64,000 nt of DNA from Misgurnus anguillicaudatus (Eukaryota > Chordata > Actinopteri > Cypriniformes > Cobitidae), in contig NC_073354.2 in assembly GCF_027580225.2 (NCBI RefSeq), positions 20,667,001 to 20,731,000 of the forward strand. Reading direction: 5' to 3'. Below are positions 1-11,584 of the stretch, in pieces (position 1 is the stretch's first letter; the number at the start of each line of letters is the position of its first letter). A program made the translations under genes and the position numbers. The notes below the pieces were generated by a model. That model had not been told where the DNA came from. It searched no databases and worked only from the letters and a program-made list of their open reading frames with translations.

Positions 1-723
1 ATCTGTGTTAATACTAATCAGAACGATGCCTTTAGGCCAGGAAGGTTTTTTATATTTTATTGAGTTTGAAACAAACCTTAAAGGGTGTCTGACCGAGCAA
101 CTTGTGGACGCACCAGGTTAGCAGAGTGGCATCCCTTTAAAAGAACTCTTTGCAAAGATATACATAGTATACATGATATTTCTTTGACTAAAGGGATGAC
201 ACTGAGGTGACTGCGTTTGTTAGCAACAAGATCTTGGGTACTCTTAGGGGACTTATTATTGGGTACTATATTATTTTTAAAAAAAATGGGTATTTAAAAA
301 AAGGGTGTACAAGTAGTATAAAAATACCGAATTTTTACCTATATTAAATGAAAAGTTTACTGAAAAATAACAATTCTGTCATTGTTTACTTACCCTCAAC
401 CAAACAAAACAGGGGCACCATTCACTTCCATAAGGTTATTTTTTTTTCTACTATGGAAGTGAATGATGCGGTGTCCCTGAATCTGCTTTGTTATAAACAT
501 TCTTCAGAATATCTCCCTTTGTGTTCAGCAAAACAAAGTACCATATTTTCCGGACTATAAGTCGCTCCCGAGTATAAGTCGCATCAGTTAAAAATGCATT
601 TTGAAGAGGAAAAAACATATATATAAGTCGCAGTGGACTATACGTCATATTTATTTAGATAATGATTTCACAAAATCCAAGCCGAAGAACAGACATTTAA
701 TTTGGAAAGGCAAGTTATTCAAC

Positions 724-1054
724 TAGGGATGCACCGATATGGAAATTTTGGCCGATGCCGATAACCGATATATATAGGCCGATAAATATTCATATTATTT
801 TCACAATGAAAAACTCCCAGACCACGGACATCTTGTCTTTGCGCTAGACTAGCATACTCTTCTTAAGCCCGCAACACAAACTTCACATGGCCAGCAATGA
901 GCAAGTGAATTTGTTCAACAAACCAAAATAATCCATAATTTATCGGCTTTCATTTATCGGCCTAATTTTGCTATCAGACCGATAACCGATAATATTAAAA
1001 ATAAACAGTTATCGGCCGATAACGATATGCCGGCCGATATATCGTGCATCCCTA
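724..1054. mobile_element. hAT-type MITE, TAGGGATGCACCGATA ends
   Basis: A 331-bp element with inverted ends TAGGGATGCACCGATA and TATCGTGCATCCCTA. It is flanked by an exact 8-bp direct repeat, TATTCAAC (716-723 and 1055-1062). An 8-bp target duplication is the mark of the hAT superfamily. The interior is rich in repeated CCGATAA words near both ends and has no coding capacity. A truncated relative starts at 28462. Confidence 0.85.
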
Positions 1055-1351
1055 TATTCAACTAAACAATAGCACAGAACAACAGGCTGAATAGGTGTCT
1101 GTTCATGTTAAAGTAACAAACGGTTATTTACACGATAAACAATAGCATACAGAACATACCTGGGAGGCTGAATAGAATAGGCTTAATTAACACAACAAGC
1201 CAAATCAAGTTCAAAAAGGTCCCGAAGTCATTCCGCATCACTGAATCCATTGAATTACATAAATACAGGAGCAGCATAGAGAGGAGTCTCGCGGCTGTAG
1301 ACGATAAAAGTTTCTCTTGGTTCATATGAAATAATTTTGACGTATAAAGTA

Positions 1352-1551
1352 CTATTCGGACGGGATTAGTTTTACATAGGGAGGGTGGGCTAAAGCAAGT
1401 TTAATCAGAGCTTCTCCGTGATTTTAGTCCTGTCCGAATGCTCCATGTCAGTAATCATTACGGACAATGTCAGTAAAGATTACGGCGACTTTTACCTTCT
1501 GTAAAAAGGTCCGGAAAATTACCTCAGGTAATACTAATCCAGTGCGAATAG
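1352..1551. mobile_element. short inverted-repeat element (MITE)
   Basis: About 200 bp bounded by CTATTCGGACGGGATTAG on the left and CTAATCCAGTGCGAATAG on the right, which are imperfect inverted repeats. No coding capacity. The family is not recognised. Confidence 0.6.
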
Positions 1552-1682
1552 ACCAGCTGTAAATATACATGTAAACATACACATTTTTTTTTAAAGTCAA
1601 ATTTACTTCTCAGAGGCACGGAACTGTTGAGTAAATCATGACAGAATTTTCATTTTTCAATGAACTATCCCTTTAAAAGCGG

Positions 1683-1722
1683 TTTACACACACACGCATG
1701 CACGCACGCACGCACACACACG
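1683..1722. repeat. (CA)n microsatellite with GCACGCACG interruptions
   Basis: Alternating CA dinucleotides broken by three GCAC tetramer units. This is a simple sequence repeat with no gene content. Confidence 0.9.
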
Positions 1723-1749
1723 ACTTAATTGGGTTTTGATTCATTACCC

Positions 1750-1816
1750 GATTCTTTAATCTAATGATTCAGTGATTCTTTAATCTAGTGATTCAGTGAT
1801 TCTTTAATCTAGTGAT
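1750..1816. repeat. 24-bp tandem repeat, nearly 3 copies
   Basis: The unit 'GATTCTTTAATCTAGT' plus 'GATTCAGT' is repeated head to tail almost three times, with a single-base difference in the first copy. Confidence 0.85.
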
Positions 1817-2854
1817 CATGCCTGAAGAAAAACAAGGTCATAAAGACCTTGGTCATGCTTTATGGATTTGTATAAAGATCCTACTGCCCAAATTCCATTG
1901 TAAGATCAAAATGAAATATCAAAGCATCTGTCTGAGCTATTCAACTTAACGAATAGTGCCACAAAACCACAAGCTGAACAAAGAACAAAAAATATAAATG
2001 AACGCATACTGGAACGTACAAAGGGTTTTTAGTTAGTGAATAATTTCGTTCTTTTATCCCCAGACGTCTCTTTGCTCAAATGAGTAGCAATGCATTTTTA
2101 AGGGGTGTAAGAAGAAGTGGAAGAAATGTGCACGTCTCTCTTTAGCTCTCACCCTTCAAGCCCAATGATGCAGCATGCATTACATTTGCACTACAGAACA
2201 GACCTATGGCACGCCAGGCTGTCAGTTAATGTTATCATCATAGAAGCAGTGTCGCGTTAGGCTCCATGTCACTGTCTGTCAGTTAAATCACAGCCCCCCC
2301 CGTCAAAAAAAAGCTTTCTTCAGCTTCATGACCCATTTCCATCATACTTAAATGTGCTCTTGCCAATGCAGAAGTCTCCACATCCAGATATCTGGACCAT
2401 TATTTTGCATGAACTCATGCACGCTGTTAGATCCTGAATTGTTGAAAAACAATGTGAAGATATTTCTAAGGGCCCTTGTAATGTATGACATTTAAAGGGG
2501 CAATATTTTACAATTTTATTTACATTTTCATATTTTTACTCAAGGTCTATCGAACCAAAAAAGCTTCAATTTAGTTTTTCAGGAGAAATTAGTCTTCTCT
2601 CTGATCCTTTTTAATTTACTAATGCATCTTGAGACTGGTATGCAAATGACTCACGTTACGCTAAGGTTATACAATGCCATTCATTAATTTGGGCTAAGTG
2701 CCAAATTGATAAATACTGAAAAGCCAGTTATATATACACACACACACACGTAGGTGTCATATGTTAATTCTCTCATAGCTGACATAATAGCAAACTAATC
2801 AAGTCAACAAATATGCTAATGAGGAATGTGGAGGTGTCAAAATAAAGGTACTTC

Positions 2855-2946
2855 ATATCGATATTTTATTTGTGGCATCGATGCATCATATTGTTAGAAA
2901 TATAACCGATGTATCGATCCATATTGAGGTATCGTCACACCCCTAA
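2855..2946. mobile_element. one end of a hAT-type MITE (solo end)
   Basis: The right part reads ATCGTCACACCCCTAA, the inverted form of a common fish MITE end TAGGGGTGTGACGAT, preceded by several ATCGAT-type words. No matching left end was found upstream, so the copy is truncated. Confidence 0.5.
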
Positions 2947-3346
2947 CTGTGGGTTCACACCAGCCGCGTTTGAGGCTTCAAATTGACGTCTACCGTGTCT
3001 AGTTTACTTGCTGCATTCTGAAAGCCATGCGTGAAATTGTAGTCATCGAGACATTCACACGGAAATACGCATCATGGGAGGGGCTTCTGCGACTCCGCTC
3101 GCTTCCTGTAATCACGTCACTACAAGAGCAAGCTCCTGACTGGTTAACGTGGCGCGTTTTTCCGCCAAAGTTCACTTTTTTCAACTCAATTCGTGCCATT
3201 CGCGCGAACTAGACACGCGAATGAGGTGGAATCGCGTCATTCGCATCGCGAGACCACCAGACGCGCGTCAACGCATCTTCACATTGACTTAACATTGAAA
3301 TCACTCGCGCTTGACGCCTCTACTGCGGCTGGTGTGAACGCAGCAT
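2945..3346. mobile_element. foldback repeat, TTCACACCAGCCGCG family, copy 1
   Basis: A roughly 400-bp GC-rich repeat with inverted ends GTTCACACCAGCCGCG and GCGGCTGGTGTGAAC. The core is unusually rich in CG dinucleotides and CGCG words compared with the flanks. A second copy lies at 21834-22235 with the same ends and matching internal blocks (for example CATGGGAGGGGCTTCTGC). No coding capacity. The superfamily is not resolved. Confidence 0.75.
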
Positions 3347-4854
3347 AACAAACCCCCATGGTAACTTTGCAGCAGGAGATAATATGTTAACAGCCTGGTA
3401 CAAAAAATTATTTTTGTCTATATAGTTAATTTGGCCCTTCGTGAGAACTGTATGGGAGTTGAATGTTTTTGTAACTCATCTGATTAAGTTATATTAAGCT
3501 TTAAAGTTCTGCATAACTAAGGGCGGGGCCACTTGAGTGACAGGTGAACTGCCACTTCTGTCCCTACTGTAGAGCTAGGCAGGCGTGGTTTCAGCAACCA
3601 GCCACCCACGTCCCGTCCACTTTTCCCCCCATCTTTTTAACAATCAGCTACAGGACCTGATGTCCTGCAGTTAGTGTGAACTGCATGATTTTCTCTTTCT
3701 GTTCCAGAGCAATGGACCGCTTTTCATCAACGTGTGTCTGCCCGATCAGCACATTAATTATCTTTGCCATGTACCAACCCCCCCACCAGCTGCTGACTTG
3801 GTGTAAAATGACTGCTGTGCCTCCTTTTCCTAGAGGTCACCAGCACATTCATATCCCGCCAGAGGCCATCAACACACATGTGCTGAAATGACCTCGCTGA
3901 TTGCAAGTTTGCAGTGTTGAGTGCTCCGTCTATGGCTTTCTTGGCCGACGGATGACTGACTAGCACCTTACAAAACTACTAAATAGAATGACGTTAATAA
4001 TATCCATTTATAAAAAAAACTCAGGCAACCATGAAACTTTAATGAGTTGTTTGCAAATGCAAAACTAAATGAAATTACACTAATCACCTTAACACTGTGG
4101 TGATTTTAATAATAACAAAGTTAGTCCACCGTTTTATAGATAAGGTAATCAAATCAGATAAAGTAATCAGATCAGAAAAACAACTTGGTGATCTCAATTC
4201 ACGAAATGGTTGTTGAGAAGTACCAGAAATGGTAGCTGACAAGTGTTCTGAGAATAATCAGATGAGATTGTAAAAAAAAACGGAAAATCAAATGAAAATT
4301 GCATGAGCTATTTGTATTTAATTGCCATATGTTTCATGTCACTAAGGGAAAAAATTAAACAGAAAGTCTGCTTTTGACAGCGCAAGTAGCGCAGTATGTT
4401 CTGGAAGAAAACAAGCCATACTGAGGCTCATCATTGAGTTATGCTGACAGGGCTGAATCTGATCGCTATCTGTTACAAACCGCTACTGACCATTGGCAAG
4501 TCATGATGAGGATCAGCTGACACTGATGCTGCAGACCTGTCCAGTGGTGTGCAGTGTCTTATACACTTTAGATAAGGTCATCGGAAGGATAATGTCTCTC
4601 TAAAAACATTTTTTAGTACAGCCAGGCTGCATCCCATCATTTCGTGAAAAAACTGATTAAAGAGCACCTATTGTCCGATTGGCTTTTTAAATTTCCTTTG
4701 GTGTGTTAGTACATGTTAACGATATGCAAAAGGTAAAACCCCAAAGTAAATGACGCAAGTTATCGTTTCCAAAGTAAATCTCTTTTCTTGGACTACAACA
4801 AACACACGGATTGTAGGCAACAGTTTACTTCCTGGGATTGGGGATGTAGACAAG

Positions 4855-5230
4855 TAGGGATGTTAATTAATCGATCTTCGATTAATTGTCGATAAGAATT
4901 GAATTGATAAAACTTAACGATTGTCGAAAAAGCAAGCACGTGTGTGCGGTGCCTGCGCAAAGCACATACACAACTGGTAAAAAAATTAAACGAGCACGAA
5001 GAAGTTAAACTAGCTATGATCACAACTATGCTCGATGCCAAACACACACCTGGGCTTTTTAAACTCATTCGAGACGAGGTTGGCTGCTAACGCAACGAAA
5101 TGGCATCCGCAGTGGATCTGAGAGGGTCCGATGCCGAAAATGCAAACACGGTTACTGAAGGCAAAGACCCTCTTCAGAGAAGCCTACAAGATTAGCATAG
5201 CAACGCTGCTATACACAGGAAAGGAGACCA
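4855..5230 (+). mobile_element. 5' remnant of a hAT transposon
   Basis: It starts TAGGGATGTTAATTAATCGATC, a typical hAT end, then contains a short reading frame starting at 5100 (ATG) and stopping at 5193-5195 (TAG). The frame begins MASAVDLRGSDAENANT and is 31 residues long. It is followed by AT-rich sequence with no recognisable transposase and no matching right end. I infer a truncated autonomous hAT copy that kept the N-terminus of its transposase gene; the coding assignment is weak. Confidence 0.4.
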
Positions 5231-6495
5231 GAAGCCGTTTTTTAATAAACAGATTAAAATGTAAAACTTAAATTCTGGCAAGAAACTGTTAAATGTAAAC
5301 TGTAAATGACTGTTGTTACACTCTGAACGCCCACAACATATATCATTGATCATCATTATTGACTGAGGCGCTACACGCTAAGCACTGTTGCAGGTTTTCT
5401 AATGGAAGGTTGAAATCTTCATAATATAAGCAACCGAATATTTCAAACATGGTAAGGAGCGTCACGTTTCCGGCTGACATCAGAGGTATTCAGGCCAATC
5501 ACAACGTACAGATTAGCTGGCCAATCAGGGACACAAAACTTTTCAAATCCATGCAGCTACAAAAATGTACAGTATGTGGATATTTTACCATAAACCATGC
5601 AAACACATTGTATTATAACAAATACATAAAGTTTTTTTAGCAATAAAATAGGTGCTCTGTAATTGCCTATACACAATTGTAGCTGATGAAACAAAAGTAC
5701 TCAAGGAAAGGTTGCAAAAACCTGTAAATGTGTAAAGGGAAAGAGATGTTCCCGCTGATGAGAGGGTTTTACAATCAAAACCTAAAATTTGCATAAAGGT
5801 TTGTTGCAGACAAAAAACAGCTTTTTACAAAGATAAAGTTATGAACTTGTTGTAAATTACTACCAAGAGACCACACAATTCAATCACAGAGCTGTTCTAG
5901 TATGCATTGTTATATTGGTACATTTTAATTTGTTATTGGTTAGTGGTTAAACAGATCCGTACAGACCAGGCCCCATGGTTCAGTATGCATGCAATCTGTA
6001 AATTAATTCAAAAATTTATTTTGTGAATTAAAAAAATGATGAACTATATTCATGTCATTTCAGGTTGATCTATTTGCATGCTAGTCTGTAAAAAATGAAA
6101 AACAAAATGCATAAAACACAAACGTATACTTAATATCAAAATATCATATCCAATGAATATATAACAAGAAATGACCAGGCCATAGAAACCCTTTCTCCCA
6201 AATTAAATCCATTATTTTACAATGGATGAGGATATTAAGGGGAGAGTATAGGTTGCCTTTTTAGTTAGGCACATACAGGAATCTGCCACAAACAGTAATC
6301 CCAACATGAGGTGAATAAACTACAGCAACCGCACCCTGTCCCTTCAGTCTTCCCCTGACAGCTTGTGAATTAATCAGGCAGTAAACAAAGCCAAGGGAGT
6401 ATGAAATGATAGAGAGAGAGACAGAGAAAACGAAAGAATAGAAAAGCACATAGAAAACCAATCTGAAATAGTGGATAAGAGGAAGCTAGACTTAC

Positions 6496-7611
6496 CCTGA
6501 GCCAGCATGCTGAATTCCAGGAAGAGAGCGATGTGGTAGAGCTCCATGGCCTCTTCTGCACGGCTCATGCATCCTCTCCCAGCCACCAGAGCCTGAACTT
6601 CACCCAAACTGCCTTCGGAGGGGCTCCCACGCAGAACCAACGAAAGGTCCACCACATCGGTATACATGCATTGCAGGACCACACGGGCATATTTTTTAGG
6701 GATGATGGATTCATCGAGGATAATCCGAGTGGGTGTTTGGAGAGTGCGCTCCGTGATCTCCTCCCCCGACCGGATGCGTCGTTGTAAGAGATTGCGGAAA
6801 AACGGCGAGCGGGCCGAGAGCACAGCCTTGTGGGCCCTCAGCTCCTCATCAGGTGAGCTATGGCTTACACCTGCGCTTCCAATGCACGGAGCAGGTCCGC
6901 CTGCTCCAAATGCTTCCACAAGCTCCGAGTCGGAGGAAAAACTAAGCAGAGAGTCAAAATACGGCATGTGCTCACAGAGGTTTCGCATGTCCGCTTCCAG
7001 GGAGTTAGGAGTACCAAACTCCTCACTCAGCCTTACCAGCACATCCACATTCTGCAGCCTTGCATCTTCTGAGCCCAGCTCGCCTGTATATAGGTAATGC
7101 AGCAATGAGGAGAACATGGGCGCATCCATGCCTGCCGTGCCAACGTCCAACAACACCTCAGCCCCGTAGCCTGGTGATGAAGAAAGTAGAGTCTTGAAGA
7201 ACGGGCAGCGGGCAGCCAGGATGGCACGGTGGGCTGGGAAGCAGGAATCCTGGAAGATCAGGTCCACATCAGTGCAGTACTTGTGCTGATAAAGGGTGGC
7301 CAAATCCCGCTGCAGGGTACGAACCTCGGGCCTAGCCAGGCCTGCCTGCAGACTAAGCTCTTTGAGTGCTGCTGTGCCCTCATACTCTTCCACCAGGGCA
7401 TTAACGTCACGGACATCCCACCCTGAGAGGAGCTCACGCATCTGCCGAGCATGATCGGCCGACCGACTGGACTTGCGTCGCTTAATGAATCTCCTCTTGA
7501 GGGTTGCCAAACCAGAGCTCTTTTTCTTCTTGTCCTGAGGTTTTTCAGGGCCATGTTCTAGGCTGTAGAGCTTAGACTCGCCGCCATAACCCTGTGGTGC
7601 ATAGGAGGAGC
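6496..7611 (-). CDS. btbd7: BTB/POZ domain-containing protein 7, large coding exon (residues 28-400)
   Basis: This is the second coding exon of btbd7. The acceptor is TGTCTCTAG before 7611 and the donor is CAGG|GTAAGT after 6496. Phases match the start exon: its final G plus GC makes Gly28. The exon gives about 372 residues. Visible segments are a basic stretch near 45-78 (KKKK..KRRFIKRRKS), a conserved helix around SGWDVRDVNALVEEYEG, a first BTB domain from about residue 138 (KYCTDVDLIF, HRAILAARCPFFKTLL) to about 245, and a second BTB domain from about 247 (LLSFSSDSELVEAFG) through HKAVLSARSPFFRNLL to the exon end at EFSMLAQ. The second BTB carries a Gly/Pro/Ser-rich loop about 11 residues longer than in the human protein as I recall it. 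BTBD7 is known as a regulator of cleft formation in branching morphogenesis and probably acts as a cullin-3 type adaptor. The rest of the protein is outside the window. Confidence 0.95.
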
Positions 7612-8800
7612 CTAGAGACAGAATAAACACAGTGTTAAGAAAAAGACTGGAAACCGTAAAAGCTGTCAGCATGAATATATGAATTGTAAGGGCTGCTGAA
7701 GTTTATTCCAAATAAGTTCAACCTGACAAGATCCTCTTTTTTAAGTGTTTATAATACATTTGACTTTTAAATGACATGAGACAGATTGCAAAAATTGGAA
7801 TGCAAAGCCAACTCTATAAATGTAATTTAAATTGAACTACAAAACACCAAAGAGATTTATCTTAAGTGATTTTTCAGAAGGTGTTTTTAAATATGTTGAG
7901 TGACATTTTCAAAATTTATGGAAATTCGAGAACAAATCCAATCCAATTCATCTCATATTTGTAGACGTACATGCTACGCATACAATATATTTTGATCAGA
8001 CTTTGGTGTCACACTGCGTATAAACAATTCAGTTTCAAATGGAAAGAATGCATCCACAAACCACTTTGAACTTTTCCCCCCGATCTAAATCTCTAAATTT
8101 TTACCTGCCAAAAAAGGGAAACTATGAAGTCATCTAATGTCCTCCCCAGCATAGCTAATATCTATCTCCCTGACGACACTTCATGTTTCTATCCAATGTT
8201 CCATTTCTCATTGCAGGCCCACTGTCATGCATGGTTTAGCTTTTTAAAAGCGCCATTATTTTACTGATCTCACAGACAGCAAAGACATGAAAATATGCAG
8301 TTAAACACAGAACTCTGTGGGGTACGAGACAAAAAGCAACTGACAGTGATACAATTTCCAAGCTTTTAAATAAATGAAAACAGACAAATGTTACAGTGAA
8401 AGAATGAGAACTATCCCAGCTGGTAAAAAAGCAATGAGATTTTTTTTCTGTACAGTTGGATCTGTACCTCAACATGTTTATTGATGAGACTGTTTTAAAT
8501 GTTTGTCAAAAAGGAACTTATTTTTTTTTTTTTTTTATTTCCTGTTCTTATAAATGATCTTCTGTTTTCTGTTAAATTGTGAGCCACTGAAAAACCATAC
8601 CGCTGATGTGTGTTGAAAGAAGATAAACATGTAACACTGCCTGCACAGAGCAGTCAAATACGAAACCATGGTCAATTCAGGAACTCAAAATGACGAAAAA
8701 TTTGCTGATATATTAACCAAAATTATATACCTGACCAGTTTAATTATAATTGACAAATGGCAACATAATGGAATCAAGGGCAGCAATTCTGAAAGTTTAC
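7612..8800. other. btbd7 intron between the two coding exons
   Basis: A 1.19-kb intron defined by donor GTAAAC at 8800-8795 and acceptor CTAG at 7615-7612 on the minus strand. It is AT-rich with a poly(T) run near 8520-8537. No repeat family seen elsewhere in the window and no other coding sequence is visible in it. Confidence 0.85.
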
Positions 8801-8882
8801 CTATGAAGGTCTGCTGGGTCTGTGAGTTACCCCCGAATCGAGGTGAACACGAGTGTGGGTAGCTGGAGGCATTCACACCCAT
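8801..8882 (-). CDS. btbd7: BTB/POZ domain-containing protein 7, start exon (residues 1-28)
   Basis: First coding exon of btbd7. The ATG at 8882-8880 opens MGVNASSYPHSCSPRFGGN, then SQTQQTFI, and a split Gly28 codon at the donor (ATAG|GTAAAC, exon end 8801). This closely matches the vertebrate BTBD7 N-terminus (human starts MGANASNYPHSCSP). Met-Gly with Ser at position 6 fits an N-myristoylation signal, so the protein may be membrane-anchored; that is inference. The start is fixed by this conservation and by an in-frame join to the large exon. The exon continues upstream as 5' UTR to 9017. Confidence 0.95.
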
Positions 8883-9017
8883 CCTCTCCCCCCTTCTTCC
8901 TCCACTTAGTCACCCCGCTGGATCATTACGATTGAGCGTCGGAACACTGACTAGCTCACTGCTCCGCTCATTGAGACCTATATGAATGTAGTGGCACTGC
9001 AGCGATGTCAGTCATTC
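8883..9017 (-). other. btbd7: 5' UTR part of the btbd7 start exon
   Basis: Upstream of the ATG on the minus strand the sequence runs to a strong acceptor: a CTCTCTTTCTCTCTCACAG tract ends at 9018, so the exon starts at 9017. The 135 bases between acceptor and ATG are non-coding leader, so at least one further 5' exon must lie to the right. See the candidate at 36976. Confidence 0.8.
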
Positions 9018-10867
9018 CTGTGAGAGAGAAAGAGAGCGAGAGGAAGGAATGGAAAGAGTAAAACAAGAGTCAACAAGATGTAGAGAGTCATTAAATTTGG
9101 ATAAGCATCAAGTTTTTCACTATAGAAAGAAACTTGGCACAAAAGAAGATGAGCCTTGATTTCTTTAAGTACAAGTGATTCATCAAGTCTTAATGTTGTA
9201 CTGCTGATTTAATTTAAAAAGATGAGTGTTTTTGTTTCTTTTTACTCTTTATTATCTGGTACAATGACATTGAATTGTTCTTGTTCTAATCTGAAAAGAA
9301 AAACAATACAATCAAACTAACCAGACTACATATGCAGAGCTTTGATGTTTACTTCGGCTTTTGAAGGCCATTAGAATAGTGCTGGAGGATTTGGACTTAT
9401 TTAAACCCTCCAACTGATGTCAACCTAATGCAATCTGACACAAAGGCACAACTGGCTTGTTTACTCTAGCAAAACAACTCTTTATAGTCCTTTCTAATCT
9501 CCAAACTTTGGCCTGTGACCCCGCTTTGGCCTTGAGCGTTCAAGCCTACATTTTCACACCATCGGCACATCATTTCTAAAATACCAGACATCCTCCTTTG
9601 AACCGAACTGGCAACTAAATGCTGCCGTTTCACTGCCAAATATGTATTTTCACAGGGAGGTGTAAGGCTGGGTTTTGCCGTATCCAGATGAAGAACTATT
9701 ACTCCTTCCAGTTATTTATGTTTCACATTACATTCCAACACTGTGCCGCTGGGAACTCCTCATAGGGGGAGCCCACGACAGTTTAGGGAGACATAAACGC
9801 CTAACATCCCCCACTTGTGACATTGAGAGTGGGGGAAAAGAAAAGCATTTTTCCAGGCCGAAAAGAGCAGTCAGCAAAAAGGCTGAGGAGACAGAGATGC
9901 AACGTTGGGTAATTTACAGAACTTGTACAGGAACCGTTATCTAGACTAAAAAGTAACTGAGTATCAACACACAGATAATCAACATTACGATGTCAGCCGT
10001 CACGATTAACAAATCAAGAAAAGGTGAGGACTGCTGGATTTTATTTGGGCCCATTCCGACTGCTTTAACAGTTTCTATTCACGACACGCTTTTGCAATGT
10101 TTAACAGTTGTGTCTATGCTATGGTGATTCAGAAGTGTTTCAATAAATCAGTGAATCTGTAATGACAGTTTACTATTGTGCGAGTTTGAAAATCTGATCC
10201 ATGGCTACTTCTGTTTGCGCTAATACAAGAAAATGTGCTCTCACAAAACAAACGCAAATCACTTAATACTGAAAAACCTTTAAAAAAGCTGTACAAAAAG
10301 CATCACTGATAGTTTGAGATTACAAACTAATGCCAAAATTCATAAATCTCTGTAAATTAAGACGAGTGGCTGTGGCGGTATACAATAAATATGTGATGCG
10401 ATCGGGGAAAACTCATCTAAAGTTGAAACTTTTTACAATTTTGAAAAAAAAATTGATGACATGTAAAGGCTAGGTTCAAGCCCTTTTTTGTTTCTTTCAT
10501 AGCTTGTCTAAAACAAAACTTATGGCTATATGAAGTCGGCTGATCGCTGTGATTTTCAAACAGAATTTTAAGAAAAATTGGTTTAAAGAAAGGCAATGAA
10601 ATTAGAAGCACATCAATCAAGTATTACAAGTAAAAGTCACTTTACTGTGGTATAAAAATTATACAAAATGTTCACTTTGATCCCAAACACACACACAACA
10701 ACACACAAATATTTGAACATTAGTATATTATCCGAACCGCATCTATTCACTTATTGTAATTTACTATTACTTTAGTGAAGTTTTACATTGTTTATCATGG
10801 GCAAAGGCTCTGAAGTTTTGATCACCGCTTGTATATTTATATGGCACGACTATTTTATTTTGTAGCT

Positions 10868-11230
10868 TAAATGGACACTTAATTTCCAGCACCCCTAGAG
10901 TTAAACAATTAGGTTTTACCGTTTTGGAATACATTCAGCCGATCTCCGGGTCCGGCGGCACCACCTCTAGCATAGCTCAGCATAATTTATTGAATCTGAT
11001 TAGACCATTAGCATTACGCTTAAAAATGAGCAAAGAGTTTCTATATTTTTCCATTTAAAACTTGACTGTTCTGTAGTTACATTGTGTAATAAGACGGACG
11101 GAAAATTAAAAGTTGCGATTTTCTAGGCCGATATTGCTAGGAACTATACTCTCATTCTGGCGTAATAATCAAGGACTTTGCTGCCGTATCATTGCGCCTA
11201 CTGCACCCATGGTATTAACTTTCAATAGCT
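10868..11230. mobile_element. truncated TTAA foldback element (53271/62529 family)
   Basis: The left part matches the elements at 53271-53889 and 62529-63246 over more than 300 bases: the CCCCTAGAGTTAAACA block, then CCGATCTCCGGGTC, then a run of ACTTGACT and GACGGAAAATTAAAAGTTG blocks. The terminal bases are mutated (ATGGACAC for AGGGACAC) and the right half is missing after about 11230. Confidence 0.75.
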
Positions 11231-11584
11231 GGGGGGCTTTGTTAACTATTACAGTAGTGTACTAGTATAGTCATGCTGTTTGCTTTCTCTGTATAATTCA
11301 TTTAAAAATGTAACAGTTTTGTTTATCATGGTGTTCATGCTGGGCCAATGTTAAGTAGGTGGTGCATGCAGTGACTTGATTTACTGATATAGCAACAAAT
11401 AATTTAAAAACAGTTCTCAGCTTGTTTTGGATGTGTAGCTTTATATGACAAAATGTCATAAAATATGCAAGGGTACAAACATTAGCATTAGAATGTAAAT
11501 TCAATTAATAGCAACCCCTGATTCCTGGTACACTTAATACTTATCTTAATACTAGATTAACCTCTGGAGTCTCTTGTCCATTAA

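Larger units (their letters stand above)
340..1680. mobile_element. nested repeat cluster, outer TTAA foldback element
   Basis: The right end at 1655-1674 reads as the end of the TTAA family seen intact at 20885-21198 (its ends are AGGGATAGTT and AACTATCCCT). The left part at 350-540 has that family's palindromic core, an 'ATTCACTTCCAT' type motif repeated inverted around 425-465. Between them sit a second repeat starting at about 545 with several copies of the word ATAAGTCGC, the 724-1054 element, and a short element at 1352-1551. The assignment rests on matches within this window. The exact left edge is uncertain. Confidence 0.55.
1..6495. other. btbd7 intron (left part of window)
   Basis: This stretch lies downstream of the last btbd7 exon seen on the minus strand and should be intron. 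I looked on the minus strand for the next conserved btbd7 exon, which follows the Ala-Gln-Gly at the end of the large exon, and did not see it, so it probably lies left of base 1. The first 1.7 kb and 2.8-3.35 kb are transposon-derived and are listed separately. From 5.2 to 6.4 kb I see only AT-rich, unremarkable sequence. Confidence 0.6.

Noticed and set aside
3706..3790. Plus-strand exon-like stretch after TTTCTGTTCCAG, frame SNGPLFINVCLPDQHINYL
   Set aside because: It looks exon-like, but the frame closes soon, I recognise no protein, and it lies in a btbd7 intron on the opposite strand. Not enough support to call an exon.
4793..5068. 91-residue minus-strand frame at 4793-5068
   Set aside because: It overlaps the hAT remnant, is Ser/Leu-rich without a recognisable domain, and has no splice context.
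6540..7430. Plus-strand frames of 65-143 residues across the btbd7 exon
   Set aside because: They are antisense shadows of the conserved btbd7 coding exon.
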